Part shown: piece after piece, positions 61,919 through 64,000 of the stretch | Layout of the letters: each line of letters starts with the position of its first letter | Numbering within the stretch: the first letter of the stretch is position 1 | From: Lysobacter sp. S4-A87 | GTDB taxonomy: Bacteria > Pseudomonadota > Gammaproteobacteria > Xanthomonadales > Xanthomonadaceae | DNA: 64,000 bases | Reading direction: 5' to 3' | Assembly (NCBI RefSeq): GCF_022637455.1 | Contig: NZ_CP093341.1 | Location: forward strand, 744,001-808,000 | Position numbers and translations under genes: made by a program | The notes under the pieces: generated by a model | Seen by the model: the letters and a program-made list of their open reading frames with translations, nothing else | Database searches by the model: none | What the model was told of the DNA's origin: nothing

Positions 61919-62367
61919 CACGGGCACTGCTGCTGTTCGTCGCAATGGCGATGGCCTCCTTTACCTCCTTCGCCCAACCCGCCAGCGACCCCGCCCCGCT
62001 CCAGTTCCAGTCCCCGATCGAGGAGCAGCGCTTCCACGACCTCGTCGCCGAACTGCGCTGCGTGATGTGCCAGAACCAGTCCCTGGCCGAATCCAATGCA
62101 CAGATCGCCGTCGACCTGCGCCGCGAAGTGCTGGAACTGATGCGCCAGGGCAAGGACAACCGCGAGATCAAGCAGTTCCTGGTCGAACGCTACGGCGAGT
62201 TCGTGTTGTACCGGCCCCAGGTTGAATCCAAGACGTGGTTGCTGTGGTTCGGCCCGGCCCTGGTGCTGCTGGCCGGCGGCATCGTGGTCGTCGGCGCGGT
62301 GCGCAAGCGCCGCCAGGCGCCGGCCTCGGCAAAGACCAGCGACAGCAACGAAGAGCAGGAGTGGTAA
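61915..62367 (+). CDS. ccmH: Cytochrome c maturation protein CcmH (CcmL type)
   Basis: Periplasmic thiol protein of 150 aa with a cleavable signal peptide, the LRCVMCQNQS motif (Cys49 and Cys52) and one C-terminal membrane helix (about 103-126). It lacks the TPR half, which is a separate gene (ccmI) here. Confidence 0.95.
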   Translation: MTRALLLFVAMAMASFTSFAQPASDPAPLQFQSPIEEQRFHDLVAELRCVMCQNQSLAESNAQIAVDLRREVLELMRQGKDNREIKQFLVERYGEFVLYRPQVESKTWLLWFGPALVLLAGGIVVVGAVRKRRQAPASAKTSDSNEEQEW

Positions 62368-63371
62368 TGGTCGGTTTCGTGATTGCCGGCCTCGTGCTGG
62401 CCGTGCTGGTGCTGGCCTATGTGCTGCGACCGTTGTGGAGGACCCGTCCCATTGCCGGGTTCGCAGTGATTGCCGGGCTGACCCTGGCCACTGCTCTCAC
62501 CTACGTCGCCATCGGCACGCCCGCCGCGCTGGATTCGGCGCAGCGACGCGCACCGGAAACCCTGGGCGATGCCATCACCCAGCTCGAGGCCGAACTCAAG
62601 CGCGACCCCAACCAGGTCGAAGGCTGGCGCCTGCTTGCCCGCGCACGCGTCGCCGAAGGCGAACCGGCCAAGGCACGCGATGCGCTGATGCGTGCGCTCA
62701 AGCTGATGCCGGACGACCCGGACCTGCTGGCCGAAGCGGCAGAGATGCGCGCCATCGCGGCGCCTGGCCGCCAGTTTGATGCGGAAGGCATTTCGATGCT
62801 GCGCCATGCGCTCGAAGTGCAGCCGATGCACCAGCGTGCCCGCTGGTTCCTCGGCATCGCCCAGCGCCAGGCCAAGCAGCCGGCCGAAGCCGCGCGCACC
62901 TGGGAGCCGCTGCTCACGGTGGTCAGTGGCAGCACCGGCGAGAGCCTGCGCGAACAGATCAACGCCGCGCGTGGCGAGGCGGGCCTGCCACCATTGCCGC
63001 CGTCGGCCGTGCCGACGCAAGCCGCCGGCGCAGGCCTCAAGGTCAAGGTGACGCTGGCACCGGCGCTGGCCGCGAAGCTGCCGGCCAACGCCAGCCTGTT
63101 CGTGATCGCGCGCCAGCCCGGCGGACCGCCGATGCCGGTCGCCGTCGAGAAGCTCGCAGCCGCGAACTTCCCGGTCGAAGTAACGCTCGACGATGGCGAC
63201 AGCCCGATGCCGACGATGAAGCTCTCGCAGCTGGACCGGGTGGAAGTACTTGCGCGTGTGTCGTCCAGCGGCAATGCGATTCCGCAGGCAGGGGACTTCG
63301 AAGCCATGGCGAAACCGGCCGGCAAGGATGCGGGCACGATCGAGTTGCTGATCGACCAGGTTCGGCCATAA
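62367..63371 (+). CDS. ccmI: Cytochrome c biogenesis protein CcmI
   Basis: Apocytochrome chaperone, 334 aa. Two N-terminal membrane helices (VGFVIAGLVLAVLVLAYVL and AGFAVIAGLTLATALTYVA) are followed by a TPR region (about 60-175) and a C-terminal beta-sandwich domain. The ATG shares one base with the ccmH stop (TAATG) and has AGGAG upstream. Confidence 0.92.
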   Translation: MVGFVIAGLVLAVLVLAYVLRPLWRTRPIAGFAVIAGLTLATALTYVAIGTPAALDSAQRRAPETLGDAITQLEAELKRDPNQVEGWRLLARARVAEGEPAKARDALMRALKLMPDDPDLLAEAAEMRAIAAPGRQFDAEGISMLRHALEVQPMHQRARWFLGIAQRQAKQPAEAARTWEPLLTVVSGSTGESLREQINAARGEAGLPPLPPSAVPTQAAGAGLKVKVTLAPALAAKLPANASLFVIARQPGGPPMPVAVEKLAAANFPVEVTLDDGDSPMPTMKLSQLDRVEVLARVSSSGNAIPQAGDFEAMAKPAGKDAGTIELLIDQVRP

Positions 63372-63398
63372 CTCGGCCGAGCCCGTTAAGCTTCCCCC

Positions 63399-64000
63399 AT
63401 GACCGAATTCATCCCCCCCGGTACCCGCTGGTTCGACCTGCCCTCGCCGTTCCCGATGAAGCGCGGCGGCGCGCTGAACAACGCCCGCGTCGCCTACGAA
63501 ACCTGGGGCACGCTCAATGCCGCCGGTGACAATGCCGTCCTGATCGTCACCGGCCTGTCGCCCGATGCGCACGCGGCCAGCAACGAAGGCAATCCGGAAC
63601 CGGGCTGGTGGGAACAGATGCTCGGCCCGGGAAAGCCAATCGACAGCGACCACTGGTTCGTCATCTGCGTCAATTCGCTCGGCAGCTGCAAAGGCTCGAC
63701 CGGGCCGGCCTCGATCAATCCCGACACCGGCGCACCGTATCGGCTGAGCTTCCCCGACCTGTCGGTCGAGGACGGCGCGCAGGCGGCCGCGCATGTCGTG
63801 CACGCGCTCGGCATCACCAGCCTGGCCTGCATCATCGGCAATTCCATGGGCGGCATGACCGCGCTGGCGTTCCTGCACCTGCATCCGGGCCTGGCGCGCA
63901 GCCATATCAACATTTCCGGTGCGGCCAAGGCGCTGCCGTTCTCGATCGCGATCCGTTCGCTGCAGCGCGAAGCAATCCGCCTCGACCCGAACTGGAACCA
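63399..64000 (+). CDS. metX: MetX-family serine/homoserine O-acyltransferase (3' end outside window)
   Basis: Alpha/beta-hydrolase of the homoserine acyltransferase family; about 200 codons are visible. The ATG at 63399 starts MTEFIPPGTRWFDLPSPFPM. The nucleophile elbow GNSMGGM holds Ser149, and GGALNNARVAYETWGTLNA and NSLGSCKGSTGPASINP are family stretches. In Xanthomonads members of this family have been shown to be serine O-succinyltransferases, so cysteine and not methionine biosynthesis is possible. It is 27 bases downstream of ccmI, on the same strand. Confidence 0.88.
   Translation, partial: MTEFIPPGTRWFDLPSPFPMKRGGALNNARVAYETWGTLNAAGDNAVLIVTGLSPDAHAASNEGNPEPGWWEQMLGPGKPIDSDHWFVICVNSLGSCKGSTGPASINPDTGAPYRLSFPDLSVEDGAQAAAHVVHALGITSLACIIGNSMGGMTALAFLHLHPGLARSHINISGAAKALPFSIAIRSLQREAIRLDPNWN

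Overview
The window is one contiguous piece of high-GC chromosome from a gammaproteobacterium of the Xanthomonadaceae, most like Lysobacter or Luteimonas. The evidence is the very GC-rich third codon positions, a complete ccm cytochrome c maturation operon, the smc-zipA-ligA-epmA order, tandem DUF3011 secreted proteins, an OAR-like TonB receptor and many short palindromic REP-like repeats. No rRNA, tRNA, phage, insertion sequence or CRISPR array was seen. The genes at both ends are cut by the window.

Layout. 1-4.5 kb: a truncated alpha-2-macroglobulin lipoprotein diverging from a family 9 glycosyltransferase. 4.6-8.8 kb: gyrA and mtnA. 8.9-10.5 kb: two tandem triple-repeat DUF3011 proteins. 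10.6-18.3 kb: smc, zipA, ligA and epmA, all on the minus strand. 18.5-23.1 kb: a sugar block with an ABC ATPase (ugpC/malK type) diverging from GH1 beta-glucosidase, glucokinase and 6-phosphogluconolactonase. 23.2-30.2 kb: a YkgJ protein, a small unknown ORF, an AraC regulator diverging from an RND pump and adaptor, and a VOC protein. 30.3-42.4 kb: a second sugar block on the minus strand, with LacI regulator, TonB receptor, PF10091/GH144-like lipoprotein, solute-binding lipoprotein, two MalFG-type permeases and a frameshifted glycosidase. 42.6-47.3 kb: bolA, yciI, scpA, scpB and an RluB-type pseudouridine synthase. 47.4-53.3 kb: slipin and NfeD protease, an AsmA-like protein, a YbaK deacylase and an OmpA-like lipoprotein. 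53.6-56.2 kb: omega-amidase and methionine aminotransferase (both minus strand) diverging from a DUF3293 protein. 56.4-63.4 kb: ccmABCDEFG, ccmH and ccmI. 63.4 kb to the end: a partial MetX-family acyltransferase.

How it fits together. The two sugar blocks look like parts of one regulon. The MalFG permeases and binding protein at 33.6-36.6 kb have no ATPase beside them, and the only MalK-type ATPase is at 18.5 kb. A perfect operator TGTAAACGTTTACA lies upstream of lacI, and a 12/14 match lies between ugpC and the beta-glucosidase. A plausible route runs through outer-membrane uptake (TonB receptor), surface or periplasmic trimming (GH144-like lipoprotein), ABC import, GH1 hydrolysis to glucose, glucokinase and entry to the pentose phosphate/Entner-Doudoroff pathways. 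The substrate may be a beta-1,2-linked glucan, but that is inference. Two methionine-salvage segments (mtnA; aminotransferase plus omega-amidase) and all three condensin genes (smc, scpA, scpB) are also present.
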